Positions 17,848 through 20,404 of a stretch of 20,404 nucleotides of DNA are shown piece after piece (the stretch's first letter is position 1; every line of letters starts with the position of its first letter). Both the position numbers and the translations under genes were made by a program. The stretch is taken from the NCBI GenBank assembly GCA_003427395.1, contig BFEA01000083.1, positions 495,991 through 516,394 of the forward strand, in the 5' to 3' direction. Below the pieces are notes generated by a model, which saw only the letters and a program-made list of their open reading frames with translations, ran no database searches and was not told the origin of the DNA. The stretch comes from Chara braunii (lineage: Eukaryota > Streptophyta > Charophyceae > Charales > Characeae).

Positions 17848-19512
17848 TGAAGACGATAGCAATCCTGCACAGCATGCCCAGGCTTTTGACAATGCAAGCA
17901 TATGCGCAGTTTGGACCTTCTTTCCCATTCTTTTTGGCTGATGCGGAGGGCTTCCCAAGGCTTGGTAGAAGCGTCCTCCGGTTTCTCAGGGATCTTAGCA
18001 TTTTTGGGAAGGTGTACGACAGTTCCCTTACCCGAACCACGGTTAGGCCCCTTATTTGAAGCAGTCTTTCTGAATGCATTAAGTTTTTCATCTTCATTTC
18101 TGTCACACTCAATGGCTGATGCGGAACAGCCCGCATCGGAGTCCAGCTCTAGATCGTCATCTAGAGACAGATCATCCGCATAGGACTGATCCTCAGCCTC
18201 CCGATGATCATGCAGTGCAAGCTGGTTGCTGCTTCCAAACCGCTTGCGTTGTGGTTTCCCACCTGCAGGGGGGCCTTCCTGCGCCTGGCGAGGTCCTTGG
18301 CCTCTAGGTTGACTAGGTCCTTCATGAGCTCTCGCCAGGTGACATGGTCCTTGAGTGCTAGCAGGGAGAGGTATTCTTTAGGGGGCACTCCCATGACTAC
18401 ATCCATACAAGACATGTCAGTCATTCCCAGATCCGGAATGGTGAACAGACCAGTCAAGTGCTGTTCCAAAGCCTGCATGGACGACCTCCATGTTTGGCCC
18501 TTGAGGGCCTCAAGCTTCAGCCTAGCCTTGAGCGCAACATGTTTATCCTGGTACCGGTCAAGGAGAAGATCCTCAAGAGCTCGGACAGGGGTGACCTTCA
18601 GCCATTCAGTCAGGTCTATACGTTCATAGCCTGCAGCGACAGCTTGGAGCTCAATGTGGTTTCGTACGGCGGGCTCAATATTAGTTCCCATGATCATACT
18701 TCGGTCCTCTTGCGGTGTCCGCATGACCTCAAAGTACGACCGCATGGAACTAATCCAAGAGGTGATGTCCGCCTTTCCATCGTACTTGGACGGCAGCGTG
18801 GCCACCCGCTTGTCCACCATGGGACTGTTGTACAGAACGCCAGTAAGGACTGTGGCGTTTTGGGTTGAAGTCCTTGCATTTGGGACCATGACCAGCGCGA
18901 AACTGCTGGCGCTGCCGCTTGAGGAGCTGGCACCGGTTCCTGCGCTTGCCATGGTTCCGCTTGATCTAACTATGAGGGTTGTGTTTGATTGAGAGACCGG
19001 GACTACAGCAGACCGAGGGTTAGGAGGGCGGGGGGCAGACAGTTGGGACTATTTAAGGCTGGTTACCTCAGCCTGCAGCTCTTGGTTCCGCTGCTCCAGC
19101 GCTGTTACGCGGGCCTCGAGATCTTCCAAGTTCCGCAGTTGAACCAAGGCTGCGACGACAACAACTAGCCTCTCCTGGAACCGGTCAGCATTGGCCTCCG
19201 GGACCTGTAGGAAGGCCTCCTGAGCAGCTATGCTTGTAGCTCTAGCTGCTGCCTCTGCCTCTGCCTCCCTTTCCTTCTGTACGTCGTCGTCATACAACTT
19301 TTGAAAGAACGGTTTCTGGCTCTCGTTTGGGCAGATGTGATGACCGCCATGCCGGAGGAAGGGGTGTCAGTAGAACTCTCAAGAGGGGTCCGCTCTCTCC
19401 TTACGTATGGACGAACGCTCCTCTTGCCCCTCCTCACACTCTCAAACAGCACACCCTCTCTCTCCCTTTCTTCTCTTTTCGCTGTCTGCGCACGCGTCTC
19501 GATACCGGACAT
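17826..19512 (-). pseudogene. gag: gag of element 2 (capsid/nucleocapsid)
   Basis: Starts at ATG 19512-19510 (MSGIETRAQTAKREERE). The N-terminal part is charged and, from about 19297, a coiled coil (QKEREAEAEAAARA and LEDLEARVTALEQRNQELQA). A frameshift near 19325 separates these two. TAG at 19051-19049 interrupts an otherwise continuous frame (SLK/TAG/SQLSAPRPP), most simply CAG to TAG. The core follows: LPSKYDGKADITSWISSMRS, LTEWLKVTPVRALEDLLLDR, YQDKHVALKARLKLEALKGQ and WRSSMQALEQHLTGLF, typical of retrotransposon gag. A run of six C (about 18268-18273) causes a one-base shift. Reading past it gives an acidic stretch (SYADDLSLDDDLELDSDAG), then a zinc knuckle CLHCQKPGHAVQDC at 17900-17859 and the stop TAG at 17828-17826. 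Confidence 0.9.
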
Positions 19513-20404
19513 AGATAGTTCAGGTGAAAGAAACAAACAGAAAACCACTCAGAGAGGAAGGTAGAACTCCTAGCCGGAGCGGCGAATCATTTGGACTTAG
19601 AGCGTGGCACGCAGCAAAAGAATAAATAAATAAAAATGAATAAAAAAATAAAACAACAGAGAGGTCTGATTTATAGAACGGGCCCGGATCAGATCAGCTG
19701 GAGATCCCCTCTTGTCTAACCTGACAGGGGGCATGCATCACAATAAATCAGACGAAGAAGACTAATCTGCAGCAATGGAGATTTTGAGGGGTGCAGACGG
19801 TCGCCGAGCCAGACGCGGGGCAGTATGTGATCACATGCGGTAAGACCAGTCAAGATCCCCTTGAAAGGAATGCCCTTGCTGTCCGCGTGTCCCCCCAGAT
19901 TCAGCACGACAAAGAAATGCACTAGCAGCAGCAGATCTGGCCCGAAGGGTCCTTCCCGTTGGGCCTGGTCCCACTGGTCTCAAAGGGTCCCAAGTAGGTT
20001 GTGGACCAGGTCTAACGAGACAGGGGTACCAAGCCAGTCCCAAACTGTCCCTACCGTATTGAAAAGGAAAAGACAACTTTCAGCAAGAACTTACCCCTAC
20101 TACCAATCAGAAATGAAAAGACATTGCACCGTAGAAAGATATGTCATTTAGAGCAGATACATCATCCATCCATCCATCAGGTGAGAAAGCAATCCACAAG
20201 CTCACACACACAACCAAGATCGAAGAGAAGAGGAAGAGAACCCAACACACCCCCAACAGGCCATGAAGTACCAAGTGCACGGAACATGAGTATGGACGAA
20301 GCACAAAAATCCAGAATGCAGAATCACACTGAAGTCCAAGTATTCAAAGCCAAAGCAGATAGCACATGGAACCGAGTAACCATCCAATTGAGAATGATAT
20401 AGAA
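19513..20404. other. Upstream of element 2 gag; no confident gene
   Basis: The part next to gag is probably leader: AT-rich with AAATA-type runs at 19619-19655. No LTR copy and no primer-site match was found. Around 19760-19925 the - strand reads a fairly protein-like stretch, HFFVVLNLGGHADSKGIPF followed by LTACDHILPRVWLGDRLHPS, with an AG acceptor-like site just upstream. It could be an exon but I do not recognise it. An ATCC microsatellite lies at about 20161-20178. The rest shows nothing clear. Confidence 0.35.

Larger units (their letters stand above)
13510..19512 (-). mobile_element. Second Ty3/gypsy LTR retrotransposon (element 2), inactive, no 5' LTR seen
   Basis: On the - strand the order is gag (19512-17826), protease, RT, RNase H, integrase with a chromodomain-like tail (to 13992), polypurine tract and LTR. 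Sequence differs clearly from element 1, so it is another family and not a duplicate. It lies tail-to-tail with element 1. It is broken by frameshifts near 19325, 18270, 16560, 14745, 14625 and 14170, stops at 19049 and 16124, and a deletion near 15122 that removes part of the integrase core. No copy of the LTR and no clear primer site is found in the 890 bp upstream of gag, so the 5' end is lost or lies beyond the window. Confidence 0.9.

Overview
The window looks like draft nuclear DNA from a plant-lineage eukaryote. It has AG/CT microsatellites, spliceosomal-type GT/AG signals, scattered single N calls, and is mostly LTR retrotransposon. The Pol proteins resemble, from memory, Ty3/gypsy elements abundant in charophyte algae such as Chara. 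That species guess is an inference I could not test.

Layout. 1-1032: microsatellite, then two short stretches that look like broken exons of an unrecognised + strand gene, the second ending in a good splice donor. 1033-4805: no confident gene; three short tandem repeats and random-looking ORFs. 4806-12640: a Ty3/gypsy chromovirus on the + strand (element 1). In order it has a 5' LTR, a tRNA-iMet-type primer site, a leader with a 14-bp tandem array, gag, protease, a micro-inverted piece of RT, RT, RNase H, integrase, a chromodomain-like tail, a polypurine tract and a 3' LTR cut short. 12641-13498: spacer with a 40-bp repeat. 13510-19512: a second, different Ty3/gypsy element on the - strand (element 2), tail-to-tail with the first. 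It has a 3' LTR, polypurine tract and the full gag-pol domain order, but no 5' LTR in the window. 19513-20404: no confident gene.

How the genes work together. In each element gag makes the particle and pol supplies protease, RT/RNase H and integrase. In both, pol lies in the -1 frame relative to gag. Both junctions carry the heptamer GGGAAAC (its first base is an N in element 2), then a 10-nt spacer and a GC-rich or perfect stem. This is the layout of a programmed -1 frameshift and is the most interesting observation here.

Both elements are dead as written: premature stops (mostly C-to-T or G-to-A), frameshifts, lost catalytic residues, an inversion in element 1 and an integrase deletion in element 2. 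The two LTR copies of element 1 differ at roughly 28 of about 720 aligned positions by hand count, so the insertion is not very recent.
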